Counted from the stretch's first letter, positions 22,439-31,653 are shown. The stretch is 64,000 nt of DNA from an uncultured Paracoccaceae bacterium (GCA_947503765.1 CANNFA010000003.1:310001-374000); one strand, 5' to 3'. Numbers and translations: made by a program. Notes: generated by a model from the letters alone, not told the origin.

Positions 22439-23893
22439 ATGGAGGCCGCGCCCTTCGCCTTCGGCTTTTCGCAGGACGAACAGGTCATGCTTCAGGGCCG
22501 CACCCTGATCTGCGGGCCCGGCGCGACCATGGTCGGCCTGCGCGAGGCCGCGCGCCGCGCCGAGGCCCCGCTCGAGCTGCGCGAGGTGGACGCGGCCGAG
22601 TTCGAGGCGCTGCTGTCCGCGCAATTCTCGGGCGCCGGCGACAGCGCCGAGGACGACACCGGCGAGCTGGTCTTCGATGTCGAGGACAACGCCGCCGGCA
22701 GCCGCCAGCGCGACCTGCTGGAGGACAGCGCCGAGGCGCCGATCATCGAGCTGGTCAACCTGCTCTTGCGCCGCACGGTGCGCGCCGGCGCGTCCGATCT
22801 GCATGTCGAGCCGAACGAGGACGGCCTGCGCGCGCGGATGCGGATCGACGGCGCGCTGCGGGTGATCCTCGACCGCAAGGACGTGCCGGTGCGCCGCGTC
22901 GTGTCGCGGCTGAAGGTCATGGCCGGTCTCGACATCGCGGAAACCCGCGTGCCGCAGGACGGGCGCATCGCGCTGCGGCTGGGCGGGCGGGCCATCGACG
23001 TGCGGGTCTCCACCCTGCCGGGCAATTACGGCGAACGGGTGGTGCTGCGGGTGCTCGACCGGTCTTCCGGGCTGCGGCCGCTGGACGAGCTTGGCCTCAG
23101 CGCGGCACAGATCGCGATTCTGACGCGCATGGCCGAATTGCCGAACGGCATCATCCTGTCCACCGGGCCGACCGGGTCGGGCAAGACCACGACGCTCTAT
23201 TCCATGCTGCAGATCGCCAACCGGATCGACCGCAACATCGTCACCATCGAGGATCCGATCGAATACGACCTGCCCGGCGTCAACCAGAGCCAGATCAACG
23301 CCGATATCGGCATGACCTTTGCCGCCGGGCTGCGCGCCACGCTGCGCCAGGATCCCGACGTGATCCTGGTGGGCGAGATCCGGGATGTGGAAACCGCCCG
23401 TGCCGCGGCGCAGGCCGGTCTGACCGGGCATCTGGTGTTTTCCACCCTGCATGCCAACGGCTCGATCCCCGCCATCGTGCGGCTGCGGGATCTGGAGGTG
23501 GACAATTTCCTGATCGCCTCGACCCTGCGGGCGATCATCGCGCAGCGGCTCTTGCGCCGGATCTGCACCGCCTGCCGCGAGACGGTCGCGCCGACCCCTG
23601 ATCAACTGGCGCTGTTCGCGCATCTGGACCTGCCCGCACCGGGCACGCTGTGGCAGGCGCCCGGCTGCGATGCCTGCGAGGGGACCGGCCACAAGGGCCG
23701 CGTCGGCGTGTTCGAAATCGCCGAGATCACCGAGCCGGTGCGCCGCATCATCAGCGAGGGCGGGTCCGAGGCGGCCATCGAGGCGGCCGCGCTGCCGCCG
23801 GGCGCGTCGCTGCTGGCGCAGTCGCTGGGGTTCGCCGCGAAAGGCGACGTGTCCTATGCCGAGGTGATGCGCGTCGTCGGAGACACGCGGTGA
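22439..23893 (+). CDS. gspE: Type II secretion ATPase GspE
   Basis: A 484-residue traffic ATPase. A short N-terminal domain (1-110) is followed by the ATPase: DLHVEPNEDGLRARMRIDGA, Walker A GPTGSGKTTTLYS near 242, Asp box TIEDPIEY, Walker B ILVGEIRD and the His box GHLVFSTLHAN. A zinc-finger-like Cys4 element (CTAC and CDAC) lies near residues 375-415, as in most GspE. It powers pseudopilus assembly together with GspL and GspF. The ATG at 22439 is the first after an in-frame stop; no good ribosome site is seen and the 111-bp spacer from gspD has no ORF. GspF starts at a GTG overlapping the gspE stop by 4 bp. Confidence 0.93.
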   Translation: MEAAPFAFGFSQDEQVMLQGRTLICGPGATMVGLREAARRAEAPLELREVDAAEFEALLSAQFSGAGDSAEDDTGELVFDVEDNAAGSRQRDLLEDSAEAPIIELVNLLLRRTVRAGASDLHVEPNEDGLRARMRIDGALRVILDRKDVPVRRVVSRLKVMAGLDIAETRVPQDGRIALRLGGRAIDVRVSTLPGNYGERVVLRVLDRSSGLRPLDELGLSAAQIAILTRMAELPNGIILSTGPTGSGKTTTLYSMLQIANRIDRNIVTIEDPIEYDLPGVNQSQINADIGMTFAAGLRATLRQDPDVILVGEIRDVETARAAAQAGLTGHLVFSTLHANGSIPAIVRLRDLEVDNFLIASTLRAIIAQRLLRRICTACRETVAPTPDQLALFAHLDLPAPGTLWQAPGCDACEGTGHKGRVGVFEIAEITEPVRRIISEGGSEAAIEAAALPPGASLLAQSLGFAAKGDVSYAEVMRVVGDTR

Positions 23894-25092
23894 AGGCCTG
23901 GTCCTACGTCGCCTTCACCCGCAAGGGAGAGCGGCGCACCGGATCGCTGGTCGCCGACAGCGAGCGCGGCGCGTCGGACAAGCTGAAGGCCGAGGGGCTG
24001 TTCCCGGAAAAGCTGACGCCGCAGACCGTGCGCGCCCGGACACGCGGCCGCCGCCTGCGTCTGGATGCCGATACGCGCGCGGTGTTCACCCGGCAGATGG
24101 CGGTGCTGCTCGGCTCCGACCTGCCCGCGGAGGCGGCGCTGGACGCGGTGATCGCGGCCAATTCCTCGGCCAACCTGCAAACCTTCGCCACGCGGATGAA
24201 GGCGGCGCTGATGGACGGCTATCCGCTGAGCCAGGCGATCGAAAGCGCGGGCGGCGGGTTCGCGCGGTACTACACCTCGGCGATCCGGGCGGGCGAGACG
24301 TCGGGCGATCTGGCGATCGTGTTCGACCAGCTGGCCGAGTACCTGGAAGACAGCGGCGCCACACGCTCGCGGATCGTCACCGCGTTGGTCTACCCGGCCT
24401 TCGTCACCGCCGTGTCGCTGGCCGCCTGCGCCATCCTGGTGACAACCGTCGCCCCCGAGATCGTGGCCATGTTTGAGGTGACAGGCCAGCCGCTGCCGGG
24501 GCTGACGGTGGCGGTTCTGGCCGTCTCCGGCTGGATCGAGACGCATTGGGCCGCGCTGCTGATCGGTCTGGCGGCGCTTGTCGCCGGCTTCATCGTCTTT
24601 CTGCGCTATCCGCCGACGCGCGATCTGTGGGATGCCGCGATGCTGCGCCTGCCGGTGGTGGGCCGGCAGATGCGGCTGGGCGCCTCGGCGCAATATCTGC
24701 GCACGCTGGCGCTGGTGCTGGGCAGCCGGCAGACCGTGCTGGACGCCGTGACCAGCGCGGCGGACGTGATGACCGTGACGCGGTTCCGTGCCGAGGCCGA
24801 GGCGGCGGTCGAGGCGCTGCGGCGCGGCGAAAGCCTGTCGCATGCGCTGGAACGGCTGACCCCCCTGCCCCCGGTGACGCGGCAATTGCTGGCCGTGGGC
24901 GAGCAGTCGGCGCGGCTGCCGAAGATGGCGGACCGCTCTGCCGTGCTGGTCGAGACCTGGATCCGCGACGAGACCAAGCGGCTGACCACGATCCTCGATC
25001 CGCTGCTGATGATGGTGGTGGGGATGCTGGTGCTGACCATCGTGCTGGCGATCCTGCTGCCGATCTTCGATCTGCAGGCGTCGATCGGATGA
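23890..25092 (+). CDS. gspF: Type II secretion inner-membrane platform protein GspF
   Basis: A 400-residue polytopic protein, the usual GspF length. Two tandem GspF domains each contain the conserved start, FTRQMAVLLGSDLPAEAALD and YLRTLALVLGSRQTVLDAVT, and three membrane helices are visible (for example AFVTAVSLAACAILVTTVAP and LTIVLAILLPIFDLQ). The start is a GTG that overlaps the gspE stop (GTGA). GspF interacts with GspE and anchors the pseudopilus base. Confidence 0.92.
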   Translation: MKAWSYVAFTRKGERRTGSLVADSERGASDKLKAEGLFPEKLTPQTVRARTRGRRLRLDADTRAVFTRQMAVLLGSDLPAEAALDAVIAANSSANLQTFATRMKAALMDGYPLSQAIESAGGGFARYYTSAIRAGETSGDLAIVFDQLAEYLEDSGATRSRIVTALVYPAFVTAVSLAACAILVTTVAPEIVAMFEVTGQPLPGLTVAVLAVSGWIETHWAALLIGLAALVAGFIVFLRYPPTRDLWDAAMLRLPVVGRQMRLGASAQYLRTLALVLGSRQTVLDAVTSAADVMTVTRFRAEAEAAVEALRRGESLSHALERLTPLPPVTRQLLAVGEQSARLPKMADRSAVLVETWIRDETKRLTTILDPLLMMVVGMLVLTIVLAILLPIFDLQASIG

Positions 25093-25126
25093 TCAGGCGC
25101 GGGAAAATGGCCGGTTTCCGCAGGGC

Positions 25127-25142
25127 TTAAGGGAAATTTAAC
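25127..25142 (+). promoter_or_regulatory. CtrA-consensus box upstream of the MshEN-glycosyltransferase gene
   Basis: The sequence TTAA-N7-TTAAC (25127-25142) matches the CtrA binding motif of alphaproteobacteria. It is 46 bp in front of the GTG start of the glycosyltransferase and after the gspF stop, in an AT-rich pocket. CtrA controls motility and cell-cycle genes in this class, so cell-cycle linked expression is plausible. A single match could arise by chance. Confidence 0.55.
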
Positions 25143-25187
25143 CAAAAACCGCTCAACCTGGCGGCGTCGCTTTATCGAGGCAACGCC

Positions 25188-27257
25188 GTGGCGGACGGGA
25201 CTGGCCAGAACAGGGGCGCCGACCCCTTCACCGGATCGGCGCAGGTGATCGGGTTCCGCTCGCGCCGCGCCCCGCCGCCCCGGCTGGGCGATCTGCTGGT
25301 TTCCGACGGCACCCTGTCGCCGGCGCTGCGCGGCGCGGCGCTGGACCGGCAGCGGCAGGTCGATGCGCGCCTTGGCGACATCCTGCTGGCGCGGCACCTG
25401 ATCGACCGCGCGCGCCTCTACGACGCCATCGCGCGTCAGCACGGCGCGGTGACGGCCGATCTCGACCTGATCCCGCCGCCGCCCGATCTCGTGGCCGATC
25501 TCGGGGCCGACACCTGCCTGCGGCTGGGCGCGGTGCCGTGGCGCCGCGATGCCGGCGGGCGCCTTCTGGTCGCCAGCAGCCGCCCGGACGCCTTCGAGGA
25601 TCATCGCCCCCTGCTGGAGCGGCATTTCGGCCCTGTCGGCATGGCCGTCGCCGGCGAGGTGGAGGTGCACCGCGCCGTGGCGCGGGTCGATACCGGCCAC
25701 CTGATCCGCCGCGCCGAAACCCGTACCGCGCCGCAGGAAAGCTGCCGGTCGATCGCCTTTACCCTTGCGCGCGCGCATCCCGCCGCGCTGCTGGCGGTGC
25801 TGGTGCTGGCGATCCTGCTGGTCTTCAACCCGCAGCCGGTGCTGGAGGTGGTGACAGCCTGGGCAATCCTGGCCACGCTGGCCAACAGCGCCCTGAAATT
25901 GGCAGCGCTGGTGCCGCAATTCCTGCGCGGAAACGATGCCTCTGCTGCCGAGCCGCACCCGGACGATGCCGCGCTTCCGGCGCGTCTGCCGCGCGTGTCG
26001 GTTCTGGTGCCGCTCTACCGCGAGCGCGCCATCGCCGAGCGGCTGATCCACCGGCTGGAAAAGCTCGACTATCCCCGCGAATTGCTGGAGATCTGCCTCG
26101 TGGTCGAGGCGGACGACACCGTCACCCGTGACACGCTGGCCCGGATCGACCTGCCGATGCACATGCGCTGCATCACCGTGCCCGAGGGCGAGATCAAGAC
26201 CAAGCCGCGCGCGCTGAATTACGCGCTGGATTTCTGCCGGGGCAGCCTGATCGGGGTCTACGACGCCGAGGATGCGCCCGATCCCGACCAGATCCGCCGC
26301 GTGGTCGCACGGTTCCATGCGCGGGGGCCGGATCTGGCCTGCGTGCAGGCGGTGCTGGATTTCTACAACAGCCGGTCGAACTGGCTGGCGCGCTGTTTCG
26401 CGGTGGAATACGCGGCCTGGTTCCGCGTGATCCTGCCGGGAATGACGCGGCTGGGGCTGGTCGCGCCGCTGGGCGGCACATCGCTGTTCTTTCGGCGCGC
26501 CGTGCTCGAGGAAATGGGCGGCTGGGACGCGCATAACGTGACCGAGGATGCCGATCTGGGCGTCCGGCTGGCGCGGCACGGCTACCGGACCGAATTCATC
26601 GCCTCGGTCACCCGCGAAGAGGCCAATTGCCGCGCCTGGCCGTGGATCCGGCAACGCTCGCGCTGGCTCAAGGGGTACATGATGACCTGGGCGGTGCATA
26701 TGCGGCGGCCGGGGCTGCTGCTGCGGCAGCTGGGGCCGTGGCGGTTCGCGGGGGTGCAGCTTCTGTTTCTCGGCACCATCTCGCAATTCCTGCTGGCGCC
26801 GTTCCTGTGGCTGTTCTGGCTGCTGCCGTTCGGCATGACGCATCCCTTTGCCCCGGCGCTGGGTCCGGCGATGACCTGGGGGCTGCTTGCCGCCTTCGTG
26901 CTGTCCGAGGGGATCGGCCTTGCCGTCGGGCTGTTCGCGGTGCGCGGCACCGATCACCGGCACCTGATGCCTTGGGTGATCACCCTGCACTTCTACTTTC
27001 CGCTGGCCGCGCTGGCCGCCTACAAGGGGCTGTTCGACTTGCTGACGCGGCCGTTCTTCTGGGACAAGACGGCGCATGGCATCTACGGCGATCCGGCCGA
27101 GCCGCGGCGGCTGCCGCGCCCCGCGCGGGCGGCGGGACCGGCCCCGGCACCGAGGCGGGAGCCGGCACTGGCCGCCCCCTGCGCCACCGCGCCCCTTACC
27201 GCGCCGCCGCGATCCCGTCGGCGTCATGCTTCAGCCGGGTCTCGAACGCCCGGCTGA
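25188..27257 (+). CDS. Family 2 processive-type glycosyltransferase with N-terminal MshEN domain
   Basis: A 689-residue membrane enzyme. Residues about 32-85 contain two MshEN-type c-di-GMP binding repeats, RLGDLLVSDGTL and RLGDILLARHLI, as found at the start of GspE/MshE ATPases. A helix pair (ALLAVLVLAILLVFN, VTAWAILATLANSALKLA) is followed by a GT2 domain: RVSVLVPLYRERAIAER, DAEDAPDPDQ, VTEDADLGVRLA and QRSRWLKGY (the Q..RW signature of BcsA-like synthases). Four or five C-terminal helices then span the membrane. It probably makes or exports a polysaccharide in response to c-di-GMP. Start GTG at 25188. The tail overlaps the convergent GntR gene by 62 bp. Confidence 0.88.
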   Translation: MADGTGQNRGADPFTGSAQVIGFRSRRAPPPRLGDLLVSDGTLSPALRGAALDRQRQVDARLGDILLARHLIDRARLYDAIARQHGAVTADLDLIPPPPDLVADLGADTCLRLGAVPWRRDAGGRLLVASSRPDAFEDHRPLLERHFGPVGMAVAGEVEVHRAVARVDTGHLIRRAETRTAPQESCRSIAFTLARAHPAALLAVLVLAILLVFNPQPVLEVVTAWAILATLANSALKLAALVPQFLRGNDASAAEPHPDDAALPARLPRVSVLVPLYRERAIAERLIHRLEKLDYPRELLEICLVVEADDTVTRDTLARIDLPMHMRCITVPEGEIKTKPRALNYALDFCRGSLIGVYDAEDAPDPDQIRRVVARFHARGPDLACVQAVLDFYNSRSNWLARCFAVEYAAWFRVILPGMTRLGLVAPLGGTSLFFRRAVLEEMGGWDAHNVTEDADLGVRLARHGYRTEFIASVTREEANCRAWPWIRQRSRWLKGYMMTWAVHMRRPGLLLRQLGPWRFAGVQLLFLGTISQFLLAPFLWLFWLLPFGMTHPFAPALGPAMTWGLLAAFVLSEGIGLAVGLFAVRGTDHRHLMPWVITLHFYFPLAALAAYKGLFDLLTRPFFWDKTAHGIYGDPAEPRRLPRPARAAGPAPAPRREPALAAPCATAPLTAPPRSRRRHASAGSRTPG

Positions 27258-27849
27258 TATGGGTGCGCAGCGCGGTATCCGCCGCCGCCGCATCGCCGCG
27301 GCCGATCGCCTCGACAATGGCCTGATGCTCGCGCAGCGCGCTGATCCCGCGCCCCTCGACCGCCAGCGAGGTGGTCGCCAGCAGCGCCATGGTCCGGTGC
27401 ACCATGTCGAGCTGCTGCACCAGGTAGCGGTTGTGCGAGGCAAGGTGGATCTGCGTGTGGAACCGCCGGTTAGCGCGGCTGAGCGCCGCCGGATCGCCCA
27501 GCAGATCCCAATCCGCCGCGGCCATCTCGCGCAGCACCCGCACCTCTTCGGGGGCGGCGTGTTTCGCGGCCAGCCGCGCCGCCAGCCCCTCAAGCTCGGT
27601 GCGCACGGCGTAAAGCTCGGCCAGCTGGTTGTGATCGAGCGAGGCAACGATCAGCGACCGGCCGTCGCGGGCCAGCAGCGACTGCGTTTCCAGCCGTTGC
27701 AGCGCCTCGCGGATCGGGGTGCGCGACACACCGAAGCGGTCCGCCAGCTCGCTTTCCACCAGCCGGTCGCCGGGGGTGTAGATCCCCATGTCGATCGCCT
27801 CGAGGATCATCTCGTAGGCGTCTTTCTGCGGCGGTTTCGGTGCGCTCAT
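27196..27849 (-). CDS. GntR family transcriptional regulator (FCD-type)
   Basis: A 217-residue regulator with an N-terminal winged helix (YEMILEAIDMGIYTPGDRLV, then ELADRFGVSRTPIREALQRL) and a C-terminal FCD-like helical domain with metal-type residues (HNQLAELYAVRTELEGLAAR, RRFHTQIHLASHNRYLVQQL, HQAIVEAIGRGDA). The ATG at 27849 was chosen because upstream codons are non-conserved. Its 3' end overlaps the glycosyltransferase gene tail by 62 bp. Its target is not visible; the divergent nucleotidase gene has no obvious link. Confidence 0.88.
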   Translation of the reverse strand: MSAPKPPQKDAYEMILEAIDMGIYTPGDRLVESELADRFGVSRTPIREALQRLETQSLLARDGRSLIVASLDHNQLAELYAVRTELEGLAARLAAKHAAPEEVRVLREMAAADWDLLGDPAALSRANRRFHTQIHLASHNRYLVQQLDMVHRTMALLATTSLAVEGRGISALREHQAIVEAIGRGDAAAADTALRTHISRAFETRLKHDADGIAAAR

Positions 27850-27952
27850 CGGGCCTCTCCGGGTGCGGGGTGCGCCACGATAGGCCCGCGCGCCGGCAAT
27901 GTTCAAGCGTTCGCCATGGACGCGGGCGCGCGCCCGGCCTAGATACCGGAAC

Positions 27953-28603
27953 ATGGTGGCTCAAGATTTCTCTCATGTCCGGCACTGGGTGTTCGACCTC
28001 GACAATACCCTGTATCCGCCCGCGGCCCGGCTGTTCGACCTGATCGAGGTCAAGATGAACGCCTGGGTGATGCGCGAGCTTGGCCTGCCGCTTGCCGAGG
28101 CGGACCGCCTGCGCACCGATTACTGGCAAAGGCACGGCACCACGCTGGCCGGGCTGATGGCCGAACACGGCGCCGATCCCTGGCCCTATCTGCGCGAGGT
28201 GCACGACATCTCGCTGGACAGGCTGGACCCCGATCCGGGGCTGGCCGCCGCGATCACCGCCCTGCCCGGCCGCCGCATCGTCTTTACCAATGGCGATGCC
28301 GAATATGCCGCGCGGGTGCTGGACCGGCGCGGCCTGTCGGACGTGTTCGATGCGGTCTACGGCATCGAGCACGCGAACTGGCGCCCGAAGCCGGAACGCG
28401 CGGCCTTCGATCTGGTCTTTGCCGCCGAACGGCTGGAGCCCAAGACCGCCGCGATGTTCGAGGACGACATCCGCAACCTGTCGGTGCCGCACGCGCTGGG
28501 GATGCGCACGGTGCATGTCGCACCCGCCCCGCACCCGGAGCCGCCCGCGCATGTGCAGCATCACACCGACGATCTGCCGGGGTTCCTCGGACGCCTGACA
28601 TGA
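27953..28603 (+). CDS. Pyrimidine 5'-nucleotidase, HAD superfamily
   Basis: A 216-residue HAD phosphatase of the SDT1/YjjG-like type. Motif I WVFDLDNTLYPPAA gives the two catalytic Asp residues, motif II is IVFTNGDAEYA, Lys of motif III is in RPKPERAAFD, and motif IV is MFEDDIRNLSVPHALG. Substrates are probably pyrimidine nucleotides, by family. It overlaps the Ubi-type hydroxylase by 4 bp (ATGA), so they are co-transcribed. Confidence 0.85.
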   Translation: MVAQDFSHVRHWVFDLDNTLYPPAARLFDLIEVKMNAWVMRELGLPLAEADRLRTDYWQRHGTTLAGLMAEHGADPWPYLREVHDISLDRLDPDPGLAAAITALPGRRIVFTNGDAEYAARVLDRRGLSDVFDAVYGIEHANWRPKPERAAFDLVFAAERLEPKTAAMFEDDIRNLSVPHALGMRTVHVAPAPHPEPPAHVQHHTDDLPGFLGRLT

Positions 28604-29787
28604 CGCTTGAAAGGGTCGATGTCTTTGTTGCCGGCGGCGGGCTGGCCGGGCTGGCGGCGGCCGCCGCCTTTGCCGAGGCGGGGTTCTCCGTGTTGCTGGC
28701 CGATCCCGCGCCCGCGCCCTCGGGCGATCCGGCGCAGGACCGCCGCTCGACCGCGTTCCTCGGCCCGTCGCGCGACCTGCTGGCGCGGATCGGGCTTTGG
28801 GACCGGCTGGCGCCGCATGCCGTGCCGCTGGACGGGTTGCGCATCGTCGACACTGCCGGCTGGCCGCCCGAAATCCGCGAGACGCGCGATTTCCGGCCGC
28901 AGGATCTGGGCGAGGAAACCTTTGGCTGGAACCTGCCCAATGCGCGGGCCCGGCACGAGATGGTGGCCTCCCTGTCCCGCCAGCCGCAGGTAAAACTGGC
29001 ATGGGGCACCGGGTTCGCCGGCCTGCTGACCCGGACCAGCGAGGCGCGCGTGACGCTGACGGATGGCCGGCGCATCGCGGCGCGGCTGTGCATCGCCGCG
29101 GACGGGCGCGCATCGCCCCTGCGCGAGGCTGCCGGGATCACCGCCACCACCCGGCGCTACGGGCAGAAGGTGTTCGCCTTCAACGCCACCCATCCCGTGC
29201 CGCATGACAACGTGTCGACCGAGGTCTACAACGAGGGCGGCGCCTTCACGACCGTGCCGCTGGCCGATCTGGACGGGCGCCCCGCCTCGGCCATCGTGTG
29301 GATGAATTACGGCCGCCGCGCCGCGGATCTGGCGGCGATGGACGCGGCCGATTTCGACGCCGAGATGACGCTGCGCGCCTGCAACCTGCTGGGCCCGATG
29401 GAACGGGCCGGGCCGATGGGCCAGTGGCCGATCGTCACCCGCACCGCGGACCGGCTGACCGCCGAACGCACCGCGCTGGTCGCCGAGGCGGCGCATGTGC
29501 TGCCGCCCATCGGCGCGCAGGGGCTGAACACGTCGCTGCACGACATCGCGCTGTTGGCCGATCTGGCGCGGGAGGCGCCGGACCGGCTGGGCGCGGCGGA
29601 CCATCTGGCCCGCTACGAGCGCGCCCGTGCCCGCGACATCGCGCTGCGCGCCCGTGTCATCGACCTCTACAACCGGCTGTGCCAGTCCGGCCCCGCGCAG
29701 CCTCTGCGCCGCGCCGGGCTGCGGCTGGTGCACGACATGCCCGGCTTGCGCCGCGCGGTGATGCAGGCGGGGATGGGCGGCCGCTGA
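28600..29787 (+). CDS. FAD-dependent UbiH/UbiF/COQ6-family hydroxylase
   Basis: A 395-residue flavoprotein. The Rossmann motif GGGLAGLAAAAAFAEAGFSV is N-terminal, CIAADGRASPLREAAG gives the DG motif near residue 165, and LVAEAAHVLPPIGAQGLNTS is the third FAD motif. These match ubiquinone ring hydroxylases, which need oxygen and NAD(P)H. UbiH, UbiF and UbiI cannot be told apart safely by eye, so no symbol is given. It follows the nucleotidase gene with an ATGA overlap and ends before a bidirectional terminator. Confidence 0.85.
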   Translation: MTLERVDVFVAGGGLAGLAAAAAFAEAGFSVLLADPAPAPSGDPAQDRRSTAFLGPSRDLLARIGLWDRLAPHAVPLDGLRIVDTAGWPPEIRETRDFRPQDLGEETFGWNLPNARARHEMVASLSRQPQVKLAWGTGFAGLLTRTSEARVTLTDGRRIAARLCIAADGRASPLREAAGITATTRRYGQKVFAFNATHPVPHDNVSTEVYNEGGAFTTVPLADLDGRPASAIVWMNYGRRAADLAAMDAADFDAEMTLRACNLLGPMERAGPMGQWPIVTRTADRLTAERTALVAEAAHVLPPIGAQGLNTSLHDIALLADLAREAPDRLGAADHLARYERARARDIALRARVIDLYNRLCQSGPAQPLRRAGLRLVHDMPGLRRAVMQAGMGGR

Positions 29788-29810
29788 GGCGGAAGGCCGG
29801 ACACGAAAAA

Positions 29811-29850
29811 ACGCGCGGGGCCGGGTATCGGCCGCCCGCGCGTCTGTTTT
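29811..29850. terminator. Bidirectional terminator between the Ubi-type hydroxylase and lipoprotein genes
   Basis: The stem ACGCGCGGG (29811-29819) with CCCGCGCGT (29835-29843) is flanked by AAAAAA on the left and CTGTTTT on the right, giving a T-run after the stem on each strand. The hydroxylase and the lipoprotein gene converge here, at 29787 and 29880. Confidence 0.85.
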
Positions 29851-29879
29851 CGGAAGCCTGCCCTGCGGGCAGGAAGGCG

Positions 29880-30461
29880 TCAGTTCCGGTAGACGACCAG
29901 TTCCGGCAAGCCGTCCAGCGGGGCGTCCAGCAGGCGCAGCGCGGCCAGCGATACCTGGCTGCCCGCCCCGGACGATCCGCCCGACGGAATCAGCTGCACC
30001 TGCACGGTACGACCGGATGCCGGGTAGAACAGCCGGCCCGATCCGCCCTCGGATACCAGCGGCGTCTTGATCCAGAAGCCCGGCTCGTCCGCCGCGCCGA
30101 TCGAGGCGACGGTGGTGCCCAGCCGGCCATCGCCGGCCGCTTCGGGCGCGGGCGTCGGGGCCGGCTCGGGCGCCGGTGCGGCGGCTTCGGCGCGTTCCTC
30201 CGGCGTGGTGGTGTCGAACTCCTCGACCGTGCGCGCGGTGTCGGCGGGCGGCGGCGCGGTGGTTTCCGGCGCCTCTTGGGTGCGCGTGTCCGTGTCCGGC
30301 TCGTCGGCCGCGTCGCTGCCGGTCCCTTCGCCGTCGGGTTTCGTGGTATCGCTCGGTTTTTCGGTATCCGGGGCGCTGTTTCCGCCGCCCAGGATGCCCG
30401 GCCCGTCGCCGGCGCAGCCCGCCAGCATCAGAACCGTCAGAAGAAGGGTGATCTTGTTCAT
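29880..30461 (-). CDS. Lipoprotein with acidic/proline-rich linker
   Basis: A 193-residue lipoprotein: MNKITLLLTVLMLAGCAGDG has the lipobox LAGC. Residues about 25-110 are a low-complexity acidic and Pro/Ala-rich stretch (TTAPPPADTARTVEEFDTTT). A small C-terminal domain (LGTTVASIGAADEPGFWIKT, GRTVQVQLIPSGGSSGAGSQ, LRLLDAPLDGLPELVVYRN) is probably folded and exposed to the periplasm or surface. It is seen in related roseobacters without a known function, as far as I recall. The ATG at 30461 is taken; upstream codons do not fit a signal. Confidence 0.75.
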   Translation of the reverse strand: MNKITLLLTVLMLAGCAGDGPGILGGGNSAPDTEKPSDTTKPDGEGTGSDAADEPDTDTRTQEAPETTAPPPADTARTVEEFDTTTPEERAEAAAPAPEPAPTPAPEAAGDGRLGTTVASIGAADEPGFWIKTPLVSEGGSGRLFYPASGRTVQVQLIPSGGSSGAGSQVSLAALRLLDAPLDGLPELVVYRN

Positions 30462-30546
30462 GCCGCGCAGCGTATGCACAATCGCGGCCGCGTTCAACAC
30501 GATGCTGTCCCTTGCGGCGATGTTCCGCGCGTCCTAGGTATGGGCC

Positions 30547-31554
30547 ATGAAACCGCGCCTTATCGACCCGTTCCAACGCGCCATCACCTATCTGCGCGTC
30601 TCGGTCACCGACCGCTGCGACTTCCGCTGCACCTATTGCATGGCGGAACACATGACATTCCTGCCCAAGAAGGAGCTTCTGACCCTGGAAGAGCTGGACC
30701 GCATGTGTTCGGCCTTTGTCGGGCTGGGCGTGGAAAAGCTGCGAATCACCGGCGGCGAGCCGCTGGTGCGCAAGGGAATCATGACCTTCTTCGAAGGCAT
30801 GTCGCGGCATCTGGACAGCGGCGCGCTGAAGGAGCTGACGCTGACCACCAACGGCTCGCAGCTGGCGCGATTCGCCGCCGATCTCTACGCGGCCGGCGTG
30901 CGCCGGGTGAACGTGTCGCTCGACACGCTGGTCGAGGACAAGTTCGCCGCCATCACCCGCTGGGGAAGGCTGCCGCAGGTGCTGAAGGGGATCGAGGCGG
31001 CGCGCGAGGCGGGCCTTCGGATCAAGATCAACACCGTCGCACTCAAGGGCTTCAACGAGGATGAGCTGTTCGAGCTGGCCGACTGGTGCGCGCGCGAGGA
31101 CATGGACCTGACCTTCATCGAGGTCATGCCGATGGGCGACATGGGCGAGACCGACCGGCTGGACCAGTACTGGCCGCTCGACGACGTGCGCGCCCGGCTG
31201 GCCGAGCGGTTCACCGTCACCGAGCTGGCCGAACGGACGGGCGGGCCGGCGCGTTACGTGCGGCTGGAGGAGACGGGCCAGAAGATCGGCTTCATCACGC
31301 CGCTGACGCATAATTTCTGCGAGAGCTGCAACCGGGTGCGGCTGACCTGCACCGGCGAGCTGTACATGTGCCTCGGGCAGGAGGACATGGCCGATCTGCG
31401 CGAGCCGCTGCGCGCCTTCCCGGATACCGATGCGCCGCTGGTCTCCGCCATCGAGAAGGCGATCGGCCGCAAGCCGAAGGGTCACGATTTCGACTATTCG
31501 CGCCAGCGCGCGGACGGCCAGGTGTCCCGCCACATGAGCCATACCGGCGGGTAG
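30547..31554 (+). CDS. moaA: GTP 3',8-cyclase MoaA (molybdopterin synthesis)
   Basis: A 335-residue radical SAM enzyme. The N-terminal cluster motif is CDFRCTYC (CxxxCxxC) in [18 protein letters not shown], and the C-terminal second cluster has [13 protein letters not shown]. The motif [10 protein letters not shown] follows, and the protein ends HTGG, the two glycines at the tail typical of MoaA. It turns GTP into 3',8-cyclo-GTP, the first step of molybdenum cofactor synthesis. The orphan CoxL-like hydroxylase at 40384 would need this cofactor. It stands alone, not with moaBCDE. Confidence 0.95.
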   Translation: MKPRLIDPFQRAITYLRVSVTDRCDFRCTYCMAEHMTFLPKKELLTLEELDRMCSAFVGLGVEKLRITGGEPLVRKGIMTFFEGMSRHLDSGALKELTLTTNGSQLARFAADLYAAGVRRVNVSLDTLVEDKFAAITRWGRLPQVLKGIEAAREAGLRIKINTVALKGFNEDELFELADWCAREDMDLTFIEVMPMGDMGETDRLDQYWPLDDVRARLAERFTVTELAERTGGPARYVRLEETGQKIGFITPLTHNFCESCNRVRLTCTGELYMCLGQEDMADLREPLRAFPDTDAPLVSAIEKAIGRKPKGHDFDYSRQRADGQVSRHMSHTGG

Positions 31555-31571
31555 GGTTCGCAGGCAAGGAT

Positions 31572-31626
31572 GGGGGGCTGTCTGCCCCCCATGCCCCCCG
31601 AGGATATTTGCAAACCGAAGAAGCAG
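31572..31626. repeat. Dispersed GGGGGGC-hairpin repeat, copy 2
   Basis: GGGGGGC (31572-31578) and GCCCCCC (31584-31590) form the stem, followed by CCCCCCGAGGATATTTGC and AAACCGAAGAAGCAGG. The tail is the variant also seen at 52153 (GGATATTTGAGAACCGAAGAAG). It lies between the convergent moaA and the DXD glycosyltransferase gene. Confidence 0.75.
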
Positions 31627-31653
31627 GCCAGGGACACCGGGCCATGCCGCGCC

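Noticed and set aside
20255-23692. An antisense open frame of about 1,145 codons opposite gspD-gspE
   Set aside because: No recognisable motif, while the sense strand encodes clear secretin and ATPase proteins.
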